Both the position numbers and the translations under genes were made by a program. A stretch of 64,000 bases of DNA from Eurosta solidaginis (lineage: Eukaryota; Arthropoda; Insecta; Diptera; Tephritidae), in contig NC_090324.1 in NCBI RefSeq assembly GCF_040869045.1, positions 189,222,028-189,286,027 of the forward strand. Direction: 5' to 3'. The notes below the pieces were generated by a model. That model searched no databases. It had not been told where the DNA came from and saw only the letters and a program-made list of their open reading frames with translations. Shown one piece after another: positions 20,320 to 32,168 of this stretch (position 1 is the first letter of the stretch; every line of letters begins with the position of its first letter).

Positions 20320-20819
20320 ATGTATTGGTGGACAAAAAGAGCCCAAGGCATTATGATAGCCATAGCTGGCTACGAAGTAGGAAAGGAGGCGCTTCCCAAG
20401 GCAGTCGGTTCTATGTACCGGAGCAACTCGGGATTTTTCCCGACCAAGGACTGTCATTTCAGTGTAACCCCATTTAATTTGTTGCGTCCCTCCCACACTT
20501 TGTCATCCTCCCGGTTTACCCCTGTTGAAACAGCAAGTTTACTTGGACTCCCGTTAGAGGATATTGATGACAATTTGTGATCGGTCGCGGCTGTTAGGTG
20601 GGGCGAAGCACTGCAAAAACAACAACAACAAGTAGGAAAGGAAAGTTCTGAAGCATCAGAAAATAAAATGGTTAAATACGAACCACCAGCCGAGGAAGAA
20701 ACAAAAACACCCCAAACATTCCAGATGTTGGGCTAGGCGCAATGATTTGCGTGGTCGGGCTATAAGTCATTACAATAGCCACTATAATCAGAAAATACCT
20801 GAAATTTAAGTATAGGTAA
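20320..20819 (+). pseudogene. ORF K copy 2, split by retroposon
   Basis: The first 22 codons match copy 1 except MYWW for MSWW. Then 244 bases of a CAA-tailed retroposon enter, with AAGTAGGAAAG duplicated. Read through, the frame becomes an 86-aa chimera that stops inside the insert at 20580. The remaining part of ORF K (20641-20819) has lost one A in the acidic region and has a TAA in the membrane segment (20763), so it is dead. Confidence 0.6.
20386..20629 (+). mobile_element. CAA-tailed retroposon in ORF K, copy 2
   Basis: It starts GAGGCGCTTCCCAAGGCAGT and ends GCACTGC followed by A and CAA repeats. The 11-bp duplication AAGTAGGAAAG is at 20375-20385 and 20630-20640. Size, tail and target duplication fit a SINE or a short 3' piece of an I/R1-type LINE. 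Empty site: ORF K copy 1. Confidence 0.8.
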
Positions 20820-20934
20820 TTGAATAACGTGCAACAGCGAGTCTAAATTTTTTTTTCTCTGCCCACATTTCCAAACTCAAAGCTGAGGAAGTGCAATAAA
20901 CAATTCAAGTAAATCTCATATAGTAAATCTAAAA

Positions 20935-21237
20935 ATGTCACAATCGAGAGTAAAGGCAGCCCTGCCTAAAGCGAACAGTAAATCAAAAATTTGCATGATT
21001 CCTCCTGACAAGGATGTTCACGAAGCAATAGGAAATTCTAGAACAGTGGAAATAGGCAAAAGCGAAGCAACAAAAAAAAATAATAATAATAATACTAAAA
21101 AACCAGCCAAAAGGAACACAAGAAAAATTAAGAATAAGTCACAAAGAGAACCTATAAAAATATATGTGAAGCGCTATATAAATTTGCAACAAAAGACTAG
21201 TCACGCTCATTTTCATCTTAGGATAGAAAAATGTTAG
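20935..21237 (+). CDS. ORF L copy 2, 100-aa basic protein, intact
   Basis: This is the only copy with both start and full frame. It reads MSQSRVKAALPKANSKSK, then DKDVHEAIGNSRTVEIGKS, a Lys/Asn-rich region with five consecutive Asn (about residues 49-53), SQREPIKIYVKRYI and ends HFHLRIEKC. Strong positive charge suggests RNA or DNA binding. It is not recognised as any gag, nucleocapsid or host family. It lies between ORF K and frame M. Copies 3 and 4 have ATA in place of the start and a stop shortly after, and copy 1 is frameshifted, so at most one copy could be translated. Confidence 0.4.
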   Translation: MSQSRVKAALPKANSKSKICMIPPDKDVHEAIGNSRTVEIGKSEATKKNNNNNTKKPAKRNTRKIKNKSQREPIKIYVKRYINLQQKTSHAHFHLRIEKC

Positions 21238-21527
21238 CGTAGAAAAATTATCAAGCAACCAGATTGTTGAGGAAGTTATTGACTTAGGACAATATTCGAC
21301 CAGGCATACAAGAAATGCCGGCAATCCAGGACTTGAAATTTATAAAGAAACACAGTGGTCCTGAGGGACAAATTGGTGAAAAATTAATTGAATATTTACT
21401 GCAGTAGCCAAATTTAAAAATATTAAAAAGGTACCCAAGTTCTACAAGATCTAATAATTGCACTAACCCTAGAGGTAGTGAAAGTTACAAATCCCGGTTA
21501 AAAATTAAATAATTCTTCATTAATATC

Positions 21528-21731
21528 ATGACGATTCTGTCTTGGTGGCCGCCGCAGAAATCGCATGACATAAAAGACCAAAAATATATTGCTGGAAAAT
21601 ACAAAAAAAAGAGATACAAAAATTTTTGCATCCACTGTACCTTCCGCCTACCCATTAGCCGAACTAATACTATTAATATAAACTACCTTGCTCTTCTGTC
21701 AAATACAGCTCCAAAATTCCTGCGCAATTAG
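21528..21731 (+). pseudogene. ORF N copy 2, frameshifted
   Basis: The first 26 codons match copy 1 (MTILSWWPPQKSHD). The A run after GKY is two bases shorter, which shifts the frame and gives an unrelated C-terminus. The original frame would end near 21681. Confidence 0.4.
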
Positions 21732-21734
21732 CTA

Positions 21735-22604
21735 CAGATTTTTGTTATACACTAAATTCAATAAAACCCTAACAAAATAAAATAACAACGAAAATCGTTA
21801 TTTAATAGAAATAATTAATGTTAGAAATATAATAATAGAGAAATAGATATAAGTATGCCCTGTTTCAGTTAGAAAACCTAGTTTTTTAGAGAAGTCATAA
21901 TTTTAGGAAAAATATTTTTATTTAGCCACAGGTAGAATAGAAAATAGTAATAGGAAAATATTTTTTAGAGTTGAATATAGTAATAGAAAATATTTTTACT
22001 TCAACCCACACATATAATACATAAGAATAAGTTTAAACCGGTATAGAACATATTACATGGCACAGTATAGAAGATTTGCTAGTAACCCAAATGATTTGAA
22101 AAAAAACCAAAACAATCACACTATAGACATTCCAATTTGCTCGTCATTAAAAATGTAAACAAGCAAAAACAAAAAAACAAACATAAAGTCATATTGGCAT
22201 CAAGTTACAGTTACTTCATAATAATTTGTAAACACATGCCGATTTTTAAGGGAGTCGACGCTCTTAAGGGTCGGCTGTGCAATAAAAAAATTACTCATCA
22301 TAGTAAATACACAAAAAAAAATAGCAAAAGTCAGCTTATTATGAAAAAGCGAGAATCAACATAACGGGCACTGTATGTAAAGCAAATGCAAACCCATAAA
22401 AACAAAAATAGGAAAAGCATATACTCATAATATCAAGTTACCACTATTACATAATTAATAATTACAATTAAATTCAAAAAAAATCTCTTTTGGTAACACC
22501 AAGCAAGTCGACTGGGTCATTCAACGTAAAATGAAACAACACGGCACACTTATCACAGTGACATTAGAGTGACCGTCTATAATTAAGCATAAAATTATAT
22601 AAAT
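21735..22604 (+). other. A-rich 3' region, copy 2
   Basis: Same content as 12622-13535. The palindrome around GTCGAC is at 22246-22267 with one more mismatch. Unlike copy 1 it contains the short extra phrase ATTAGAGTGAC near 22564, shared with copies 3, 4 and 5. No gene seen. Confidence 0.5.
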
Positions 22605-22646
22605 AAATAAATAAATGTAAGGCGCGATAACTTAAAAGGCCGATGG

Positions 22647-23010
22647 TATAGTATTTCGTGGAATTCACCTCACTTCAAACACGCTTAACATTACAAATAT
22701 ACGTTCATTGACCCAGATAACTACCATGAGTTCATTCGCATTTGCCAAGTCGCCCAATATATTAATGCGTCATACCAAACTGCTCAAACAGGAATCATAT
22801 TGACAATATGTAGGTCAATATAATAATATGCTGACAAACCATTCCTCACTATTGATTCATGCACCTCTAGTATGTAAAAATTAATGTAAGTATGTATATA
22901 TGTATACGCTAAGAACTTTTGTTTAAATAGTAATCAATTTCGTCAATAAAGTAAAATCAAAAATTGCTATCCAAGCGTTCGACACACAATAATTTTTAAC
23001 GTTCTTTACA
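22647..23010 (+). repeat. LTR 3
   Basis: The start is mutated to TATAGTAT (TG to TA at the terminal dinucleotide). It ends TTCTTTACA before the primer site at 23011. The remaining signals are as in LTR 1. Confidence 0.84.
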
Positions 23011-24189
23011 TGGCGATCGTGCCAGTCTAGATCAGAATTAGCAAAACTGCTGAAGATCTAGCTGGTCAGAGGAACCTGTCGTAAAGCAGGATTCGCCTTC
23101 TTTACATGGCGATCCTGCCAGCCTGATCTTCAATTAGCTGAAAATTTGCTCATAAGAAAAATTCGCTAGATCTTGCTGAACAGAGATCCTGCCATCTCAA
23201 AAAACAGTTCGCTAACTGCCAAGAATTTTAAATACAGGATTACAGGTGCTGCGAAACTAAAAACAAACATTAAGTAGTCCCGAACCGAACAGGATACAAA
23301 GGAAGGCGACATTTGGCGCTACAAAAAGGATTCCCAGAAAATTCCTACCAACATCAGTTATGAGGATTTGAGCAAATTAAAATCGAAAATATAAGGAAAT
23401 AGGAATAAGGAAATCCTGATCAACAGCAAAAATCAGCAGCAAACAACATCCAGACTGGCGGCAAGGAGGTATAAAGGCTTAAGTATAATTAAAATTTTTT
23501 AGAATCAATTGTGCGGCCTCAGAGACGCTAAATTATGAGCAAAAATTTCGTTTTTGCTTAGGAATTTTTTTAAATATGGTAGGATGAACAAAATTTTTTT
23601 TCCAAAAGTTTGATGTCAGCCTTGAAAATGGCAGAAACTAAACCTAAAAATAAAAAGATTGAAGCGAAATGTGGCGTAGAAAAAATAATAATAATAACAT
23701 AAAATTTAATTTTAAACAATACTTTGTAAAATAAGAAAAACTTTTTTTAAGAAAATCAAAAATTTTAGAAACAAATTTTATACAATAGCTTCTATAATAT
23801 TAATTAAATAAAGAAAAATAAATCAGCAAAATGGCTTAAAAGTAAATTTTTAAAATATTTTTGTAAATTAAAAAAAACTACATTTCTAAAATTTAAAGAA
23901 AAATGTTAATTATTTTGCAAAATTAATTAAACAAAAGAAAATAAAAGTGTACTTAACTATTAATTTGAAAAAATTAGAAATTTTTTTTAAGGAAAAATAT
24001 TAAATATCTAAATTAGAAATGAAAAAATTGTAAAGTAAAACAAAAACAAGTAAGGAAGGCTAAGTTCGGGTGTAACCGAACATTACATACTCAGCTGAGA
24101 GCTATGGAGACAAAACAAGGGAAAATCACCATGTAGGAAAATTAACCTAGGGTAACCCTGGAATGTGTTTGTATGACATGTGTTTCAAA

Positions 24190-26500
24190 TGGAAGCTATT
24201 AAAGAGTATTTTAAGAGGGAGTGGGCCATAGTTCTATAGGTGGACGCCTTTTCGAGATATCGCCATAAAGGTGGACAAGGGGTGACTCTTGAATTTATTT
24301 GTACGATATGGGTATCAAATGAAAGGTGTTAATGAGTATTTTAAAAAGGCGTAGGCTTTAGTTCTATAGTTGGACGCCTTTCCGAGATATCGCCATAAAG
24401 GTGGAGCAGGGGTGACTCTAGAATTTGTTTGTACGATATGGGTATCAAATGAGAGGTGTTCATGAATATTTTAAAAGGGCGTGGGCCTTAGTTCTATAGG
24501 TGGACGACTTTTCGAGATATGGCCATAAAGGTGGACCAGGGGTGACTCTAGAATTTGTTTGTACGATATGGGTATCAAATGAAAGGTGTTAATGAGTATT
24601 TTAAAAGGGAGTGGGCCTTAGTTCTATAGGTGGACGCCTTTTCTAGATATCGCCATAAAGGTGGACCAGGGGTGACTCTAGAATTTGTTTGTACGATATG
24701 GGTATCAAATGAAAGGTGTTAATGAGTATTTTAAAAGGGCGTGGGCTTAGTTTTATAAGTGGACGCCTTTTCGAGACACCGCCATAAAGGTGGACCAGGG
24801 GTGACTCTTGAATTTGTTTGTACGATATGGGTATCAAATGAAAGGTGTTAATGAGTATTTTAAAAGGGCGTGGGCTTAGTTTTATAGGTGGACGCCTTTT
24901 CGAGATACCGCCATAAAGGTGGACCAGGGGTGACTGTAGAATTTGTTTGTACGATATGGGTATCAAATGAAAGGTGTTAATGAGTATTTTAAAAGGGCGT
25001 GGGCTTAGTTTTATAGGTGGACGCCTTTTCGAGATACCGCCATAAAGGTGTACCAGGGGTGACTGTAGAATTTGTTTGTACGATATGGATATCAAATGAA
25101 AGGTGTTAATGAGTATTTTAAAAAGGATTGGGCCTTAGTTCTATAGGTGAACGCCTTTTCGAGATATCGCCATAAAGGTGGACCAGGGGTGACTCTTGAA
25201 TTTGTTTGTACGATATGGGTATCAAATGAAAGGTGTTAATGAGTATTTTAAAAGGGCGTAGGCCTTAGTTCTATAGGTGGACGCCTTTTCGATATATCAC
25301 CATAAAGGTGGACCAGGGGTGACTCTAGAATTTGTTTGTACGATATGGGTATCAAATGAAAGGTGTTAATGAGTATTTTAAAAGGGAGTGGGCCTTAGTT
25401 CTATAGGTGGACGCCTTTTCTAGATATCGCCATAAAGGTGGGCCAGGGGTGAATCTAGACTTTGTTTGTACGATATGGGTATCAAATGAAAGGTGCTAAT
25501 GAGTATTTTAAAAAGGAGTGGGCCTTAGTTCTATAGGTGGACGCGTTTTAGAGGTATCGCCATAAAGGTGGAGCAGGGGTGACTCTAGAATTTGTTTGTA
25601 CGATATGGGTATCAAATGAGAGGTGTTCATGAATATTTTAAAAGGGCGTGGGCCTTAGTTCTATAGGTGGACGACTTTTCGAGATATGGCCATAAAGGTG
25701 GACCAGGGGTGACTCTAGAATTTGTTTGTACGATATGGGTATCAAATGAAAGGTGTTAATGAGTATTTTAAAAGGGAGTGGGCCTTAGTTCTATAGGTGG
25801 ACGCCTTTTCTAGATATCGCCATAAAGGTGGACCAGGGGTGACTCTAGAATTTGTTTGTACGATATGGGTATCAAATGAAAGGTGTTAATGAGTATTTTA
25901 AAAGGGCGTGGGCTTAGTTTTATAAGTGGACGCCTTTTCGAGATACCGCCATAAAGGTGTACCAGGGGTGACTGTAGAATTTGTTTGTACGATATGGATA
26001 TCAAATGAAAGGTGTTAATGAGTATTTTAAAAAGGATTGGGACTTAGTTCTATAGGTGAACGCCTTTTCGAGATATCGCCATAAAGGTGGACCAGGGGTG
26101 ACTCTTGAATTTGTTTGTACGATATGGGTATCAAATGAAAGGTGTTAATGAGTATTTTAAAAGGGAGTGGGCCTTAGTTCTATAGGTGGTCGCCTTTTCT
26201 AGAGATCGATATAAAGGTGGGCCAGGGGTGACTCTAGAATTTGTTTGTACGATATGGGTATCAAATGAAAGGTGCTAATGAGTATTTTAAAAAGGAGTGG
26301 GCCTTAGTTCTATAGGTGGACGCGTTGTAGAGGTATCGCCATAAAGGTGGACCAGGGGTGACTCTATAATGTGTTTGTATGATATGGGTATCAAATTAAA
26401 GGCATAAATGAGGGTTTTAAAAGGGAGTGGTGGTAGTTGTATGTGTGAAGGTGTTTTCGAGATATAGACCAAAATGTGGACCAGGGTGACCCAGAACAGC
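24190..26500. repeat. 130-bp tandem array 3, about 17-18 units
   Basis: Units of 130 bp mixed with 129-bp variants (GGGCTTAGTTTTATAGG and GAGATACCGCC). The rare phrase GAGAGGTGTTCATGAATATT occurs at 24451 and 25618, 1,167 bp or nine units apart, together with GACGACTTTTCGAGATATGG, so a nine-unit block was duplicated. Confidence 0.93.
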
Positions 26501-27195
26501 ATCTGTCGGGTACAGCTTATTTATCTATATATGTAATACCACGAACAGTATTCCTGCAAAGATTCGAAGGGCTTTTGATTTCGCCCTGCAGAACTTTTTC
26601 ATTTTATTCTACTTAATATGGTAGGTGTCACACCCATTTTACAAAGTTTTTTTCTAAAGTTATATTTTACGTCAATAAACCAATCCAATTACCATGTTTC
26701 ATACCTTTTTTCGTATTTGGTATAGAATTATGCCATTTTTTAATTTTTCGAAACTTTCGATATCGAAAAAGTGGGCGTGGTCATAGTCGGATTTCTGCCA
26801 TTTTTTATACCAATACAAAGTGAGTTCATATAAATACGTGAACTGAGTTTAGTAAAAATATATCGATTTTTGCTCAAGTTATCGTGTTAGCGGCCGAGCG
26901 GAAGGACAGACGGTCGACTGTGTATAAAAACTGGGCGAGGCTTCAATCGATTTCGCCCTTTTTCACAGAAAAGAGATATCGTCCTAGAAGCTAAGACCCT
27001 ACGAAATTTCACAAGGATTGGTAAATTTTTGTTCGACTTATGGCATTAAAGGTATCCTAGACAAATTAAATGAAAAAGGGCGGAGCCCATTTTGAAATTT
27101 TCTTTTATTCTTGTATTTTGTTGCACCATGTCATTTCTGGAGTTGAATGTAGACATAATTTACTTATATATTATATTTTTTGTTTTTGTTTTTAT

Positions 27196-27360
27196 CGGCC
27201 TATTGATAAATCATTCAAGGTTCGAATCGAGCTCAAGGCCAGAACAATAATTTTAACAACAAAATAAAATTTTTCAAATTTAGAAAAATTAAAAAATAAC
27301 AATAATTATCATTAGAAAAAATTATTGTTCTGGCCTTGAGCTTGATTCGAACTTTGAATG
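27196..27360. mobile_element. Fold-back insertion in HINE core, copy 3
   Basis: Arms of about 41 bp, one containing GGTTCGAATCGAGCTCAAGG and the other its near complement, enclose an AT-rich loop of about 65-70 bp. The phrase TATTATATTTTTTGTT occurs on both sides and looks like a target duplication; copies 1 and 2 have the empty site. Each arm contains a box B-like GGTTCGAATC or its complement, hinting at a tRNA-derived SINE dimer in inverted orientation. Confidence 0.6.
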
Positions 27361-28125
27361 TATTATATTTTTTGTTAAAATTTGACTTAAAAAAAATGTT
27401 TTCTTTAAAGTGGGCGTGGTAGTTCTCCGATTTTGCTAATTTTTATTAAGCGTATACATACTTATAGGTGTGACGTTCCTGCCAAATTTCATCAGGATAT
27501 CTTCAACGACTGCCAAATTACACCTTGCAAAACTTTTAAATTATCTTTTTTTAAAAGTGGGCGGAGCCACGCCCATTGTCCAAAATTTTACTGATTTTCT
27601 ATTCTGCGTCATAAGTTCAACTCACCTACCAAATTTCATCGCTTTATCCGTCTTTGGTAAAGAATTATCGCACTTTATCTCTTTTTCGAAATTTTCGATA
27701 TCGAAAAAGTGGGTGTGGTTATTGTCCGATATCGTTCATTTTAAATGGCTATCTGAGATGAGTGCCCAGGAACCTACATACCAAATTTCTTCAAAATACG
27801 TCAAAATTTACTCAAGTTATCGTGTTAACGGGCGGACGGACATTGCTCAATCAAATTTTTTTTCGATACTGATGATTTTGATATATGGAAGTCTATATTT
27901 ATCTCGACCCACCGTTATCCAATCAAAGTTAATATATATAATAGAAATAAATTGTTAAAATATCTATATATTAAATAAGGTAAATTTATTAAAAATTAAT
28001 GAAGGTCAAGAATAAAATGGAATGTTGGAATAAAGATTAAAATTAAAGCATAAATTAGCAAATTTTTTTCCCAAGGAATCAGCAATACATTTTTATTTTC
28101 CCTTGAATTTTCTCTTTCAATCGAA

Positions 28126-28626
28126 ATGTCTTGGTGGACAAAAAGAGCCCAAGGCATTATGATAGCCATAGCTGGCTACGAAGTAGGAAAGGAGGCGCTT
28201 CCCAAGGCAGTCGGTTCTATGTACCGGAGCAACTCGGGATTTTTACCGACCAAGAACTGTCATTTCAGTGTAACCCCATTTAATTTGTTGCGTCCCGCCC
28301 ACACATTGTCATCCTCCCGGTTTACCCCTGTTGAAACAGCAAGTTTCCTTGGACTCCCGTTAGAGGATATTGATGACAATTTGTGATCGGTCGCGGCTGT
28401 TAGGTGGGGCGAAGCACTGCTAAAACAACAACAACAAGTAGGAAAGGAAAGTTCTGAAGCATCAGAAAATAAAATGGTTAAATACGAACCACCAGCCGAG
28501 GTAGACACAAAAAACACCCCAAACGTTCCAGATGTTGGGCTAGGCGCAATGATTTGCGTGGTCGGGCTATTTGTCTTTACAATAGCCACTATAATCAGAA
28601 AATACCTGAAATTTAAGTATAGGTAA
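28126..28626 (+). pseudogene. ORF K copy 3, split by retroposon
   Basis: The N-terminus MSWWTK to EVGKE is followed by the retroposon at 28192-28435. The chimeric frame ends at 28386. After the insert the K frame is otherwise open: the acidic region is EPPAEVDTKNTPN and the membrane segment is kept. A transcript lacking the insert would encode an ordinary K protein, but there is no sign of splicing. Confidence 0.55.
28192..28435 (+). mobile_element. CAA-tailed retroposon in ORF K, copy 3
   Basis: Same 244-bp insert, with AAGTAGGAAAG at 28181-28191 and 28436-28446. Identical site to copies 2 and 4. Confidence 0.8.
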
Positions 28627-28741
28627 TTAAATAACGTGCAAAAGCGCGTCTAATTTTTTTTTTCTGTACCCAAATTACCAAACTCAAAGCTGAGGAAGAG
28701 CAATAAACAATTCAAGTAAATCTCAAATAGTAAATATAAAA

Positions 28742-29026
28742 ATATCACTATCGACAGTAAAGGCAGCCCTGCCTAAAGCGTACAGCAAATAAAAAATTTG
28801 CATGATTCCTTTAAATGCTCCTGACAAAGATGTCCACGAAGCAATAGGAAATTCTAGAACAGTGGAAATAGGCAAAAACGAAGCAACAAAAAAAATAATA
28901 ATACTAAAAACAGCCAATAAGAACAAAAGAAAAATGAAGAAAAAGTCACAAAGAGAACCAATAAAAATATATGTGAAGCGATATATAAACAAAAGACTAG
29001 TCACGCTCATTTTCATCTTAGGATAG
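28742..29026 (+). pseudogene. ORF L copy 3, start lost
   Basis: ATG is replaced by ATA at 28742 and a TAA follows within about 55 bases. The rest (28802-29026) still shows DKDVHEAIGNSRTVEIGK and SQREPIKIYVKRYIN, with indels in the A-rich part. Confidence 0.45.
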
Positions 29027-29328
29027 AATAAATCTTAGTGTAGAAAAATTATCAAGCAACCAGATTATTGAGGAAGTTATTGGCTTAGGACAATACTCGA
29101 CCAGGCATACAAGAAATGCCGGCAGTCCAGGACTTGAAATTTATAAGGAAACACAGTTGTCCTGAGGAACAAATTGGTGAAAAATTAATTGAATATTTAC
29201 TGCAGTAGGCAAATTTAAAAATAATAAAAAGGTACCCAAGTTCTACAAGATCTAATAATTGCACTAACCCTAGAAGTAGTGAAAGTGACAAATCCCGGTT
29301 AAAAATTAAATAATTCTTCATTAATATC

Positions 29329-29481
29329 ATGACGATTCTGTCTTGGTGGCCGCCGCAGAAATCGCATGACGTAAAAGGCCAAAAATATATTGCTGGAAAA
29401 TACAAAATAAGAGATACAAAATTGTTTGCATCCACTGTACCTTCCGCCTACACATTAGCCAAACTAATACTATTAATATAA
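29329..29481 (+). CDS. ORF N copy 3, 50 aa
   Basis: An open frame starting MTILSWWPPQKSHDVKGQ and ending AYTLAKLILLI. It is one codon shorter than copy 1 in the basic centre (GKYKIRDTK). No known family; coding status unproven. Confidence 0.33.
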   Translation: MTILSWWPPQKSHDVKGQKYIAGKYKIRDTKLFASTVPSAYTLAKLILLI

Positions 29482-30416
29482 ACTACCTTGCTCTTCCGTC
29501 AACCATAGCTCCAAAATTTCTGCACAATTAGCTACAGATTTTTGTTATACACTAAATTCAATAAACCCCTAACAAAATAAAACCACAACGAAAATCGTTA
29601 TTTAATAGAAATAATTAAAGTTAGAAATATAATAATAGAGAAATAGATATAAGTATGCCCTGTTTCAGTTAGGAAAACCTAGTTTTTTAGAGAAGTCATA
29701 ATTTTAGGAAAAATATTTTTATTTAGCCACAGGTAGAATAGAAAATAGTAATAGGAAAATATTTTTTAGAGTTGAATATAGTAATAGAAAATATTTTTAC
29801 TTCAACCCACACATATAATACATAAAAATAGGTTTAAACCGGTATAGAACATATTACATGGCACAGTATAGAACATTTGCTAGTTACCCAAATGATTTGA
29901 AAAAAAAACCAAAACAATCACACTATAGACATTCCAATTTTCTCGTCATTAAAAATGGAAACAAGCAAAAACAAAAAAAAAAAAAACAAACATAAAGTCA
30001 TATTGGCATCAAGTTACAGTTACTTCATAATAATTTGTAAACACATGCCGATTTTTAAGGGAGTCGACGCTCTTAAGGGTCGGCTGTGCAAAAAAACAAA
30101 AAAATTACTCATCATAGTAAATACACAAACAAAAATAGCAAAAGTCAGCTTATTATGAAAAAGTGAGAATCAGCATAATGGGCACTCTATGTAAAGCAAA
30201 TGCAAACCCATAAAAACAAAAATAGGAAAAACATATACTCATAATATCAAGTTACCACTATGACATAATTAATAATTACTATTAAATTCAAAAAAAATCT
30301 CTTTTGGTAACACCAAGCAAGTCGACTGGGTCATTCAACGTAAAATGAAACAACACGGCACACTTATCACAGTGACATTAGAGTGACCGTCTATAATTAA
30401 GCATAAAATTATATAA
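29482..30416 (+). other. A-rich 3' region, copy 3
   Basis: Same content as in copies 1 and 2, including the GTCGAC palindrome near 30055-30078 and the ATTAGAGTGAC phrase. No gene seen. Confidence 0.5.
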
Positions 30417-30460
30417 ATAAATAAATAAATGTAATGCGCGATAACTTAAAAGGCCGATGG

Positions 30461-30824
30461 TGTAGTATCTCGTGGAATTCACCTCACTTCAAACACGCTT
30501 AACATTACAAATATACGTTCATTGACCCAGATAACTACCATGAGTTCATTCGCATTTGCCAAGTCGCCCAATGTATTAATGCGTCATACCAAACTGCTCA
30601 AACAGGAATCATATCGACAATATGTAGGTCAATATAATAATATGCTGACAAACCATTCCTCACTATTGAGTCATGCACCTCTAGTATGTAAATATTAATG
30701 TAAATATGTATATATGTATAGGCTAAGAACTTTTGTATAAATAGTAATCAATGTCGTCAATAAAGAAAAATCAGAAATTGCTATCCAAGCGTTCGACACA
30801 CAATCATTTTTAACGTTCTTTACA
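30461..30824 (+). repeat. LTR 4
   Basis: TGTAGTATC to TTTACA, 364 bp, followed by TGGCGATCCTGCCAC. One stem base of the internal hairpin is changed (ATATCGAC). TATA and AATAAA are present. Confidence 0.85.
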
Positions 30825-32168
30825 TGGCGATCCTGCCACTATAGATCGGAATTAGCAAAACTGCTAAAGATCTAGCTGGTCAGAGCAACCTGTCGTAAAG
30901 CAGGATTCGCCTTCTTTACATGGCGATCCTGCCAGCCTGATCTTCAATTAGCTGAAAATTTGCTCATAAGCAAAATTTGCCAGATCTTGCTGAACAGAGA
31001 TCCTGCCATCTCAACAAACAGTTCGCTAACTGCCAAGAATTTTAAATACAGGATTAAAGGTCCTGCCAAACGGAAAACAAACATTAAGTAATCCCGATCC
31101 GAACAGGATACAAAGGAAGGGGACATTTGGCGCTACAAAAAGGATTCCCAGAAAATTCCTACCAACATCAGTTATGAGGATTTGAGCAAATTAAAATCGA
31201 AAATATTCAACATCAGTTATAAGGATTTGAGCAAATTAAAATCGAAAATATTACATCATCAATTATGAAGATTTGAACAAATTAAAATCGAAGTTAAACA
31301 ACATTCTGATCGGCAATAAGGATGACCGACCAAATAAACGCATAAGCGAGGTGGAATAAACAACATTCTGATGGGCAATAGGGATGACTGACCAAACAAA
31401 AACATAAGGCGAGGTGGAATAAACAACATTCTGATCGGCAATAAGGATGACTGACCAAATAAAAGCATAAAGCGAGGTGGAATAAGAATGACTGACTGAA
31501 TAAAAGCAAACGAGGTGGAATAAGGAAATCCTGATCAACAGCAAAAATCAGCAGCAACCAACATCCAGACTGGCAGCAAGGAGTTATAAAGGCTTAAGTA
31601 TAATTAAAATTTTTTAGAATCAATTGAGCGGCCTCAGGGACGCTAAAATATGAGCAAAAATTTCGTTTTTGCTTAGGAATTTTTTTTAAATATGGTAGGA
31701 TGAACAAATTATTTTTTCCAAAAGTTTGATGTCAGCCTTGAAAATGGCAGAAACTAAACCTAAAAATAAAAAGATTGAAGCTCAATGTGGCGTAGAAAAA
31801 ATAATAATAATAAAATGAAATTTAATTTTAAACCATACTTTGTAAAATAAGAAAAACTTTTTTTAAGAAAACCAAAATATTTAGAAACAAATTTTATACA
31901 ATAGCTTCTATAATGTTAATTAAATAAGGAAAAATAAATCAGCAAAATGGCATAAAAGTTAATTTTTAAAGTATTTTGTAAATTGAAAAAAAACTACATT
32001 TCTAAAATTTAAAGAAAAGGGTTAATTATTTTGTAAAATTAATTAAACAAAAGAAAATAAAAGTGTACTTAACTATTAATTTGAAAAAATTAGAAAAATT
32101 TATTTAAAGAAAAATTTTAAATATCTGAATTAGAAATGAAAAAATTTTAAAGTAAAACAAAAACAAGT

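Larger units (their letters stand above)
13946..22646 (+). mobile_element. Internal region 2
   Basis: It has the same plan as internal region 1, including the doubled AT-rich block and HINE start, the tRNA-SINE and the Harbinger element, but with the CAA-tailed retroposon inside ORF K. ORF J is at 14849-14938 (29 aa) and again from 16587. ORF L is intact here. ORF N is frameshifted. Confidence 0.8.
24051..27945. mobile_element. HINE 3 with fold-back insertion
   Basis: Left end TAAGGAAGGCTAAGTTCGGG, array, and a longer core than in copies 1 and 2: it retains a second motif block with TTAAAAGTGGGCGGAGCCACG near 27550. The right terminus is degraded, ending ATCAAAGTTAATATATATA without the GAGCTCTGCTCAAC motif. 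Confidence 0.65.
23011..30460 (+). mobile_element. Internal region 3
   Basis: It has a single HINE (not the doubled block of copies 1 and 2), no Harbinger, no tRNA-SINE and most leader repeats deleted near 23395. ORF J is at 23613-23702. The HINE core carries the fold-back insertion. ORF K is split by the retroposon, L lacks its start, N is intact. Confidence 0.8.

Noticed and set aside
28260..28589. 109-aa minus-strand frame over ORF K (also 41377-41706)
   Set aside because: It runs antisense through both the retroposon and ORF K and exists only because of the insertion; no independent motif.
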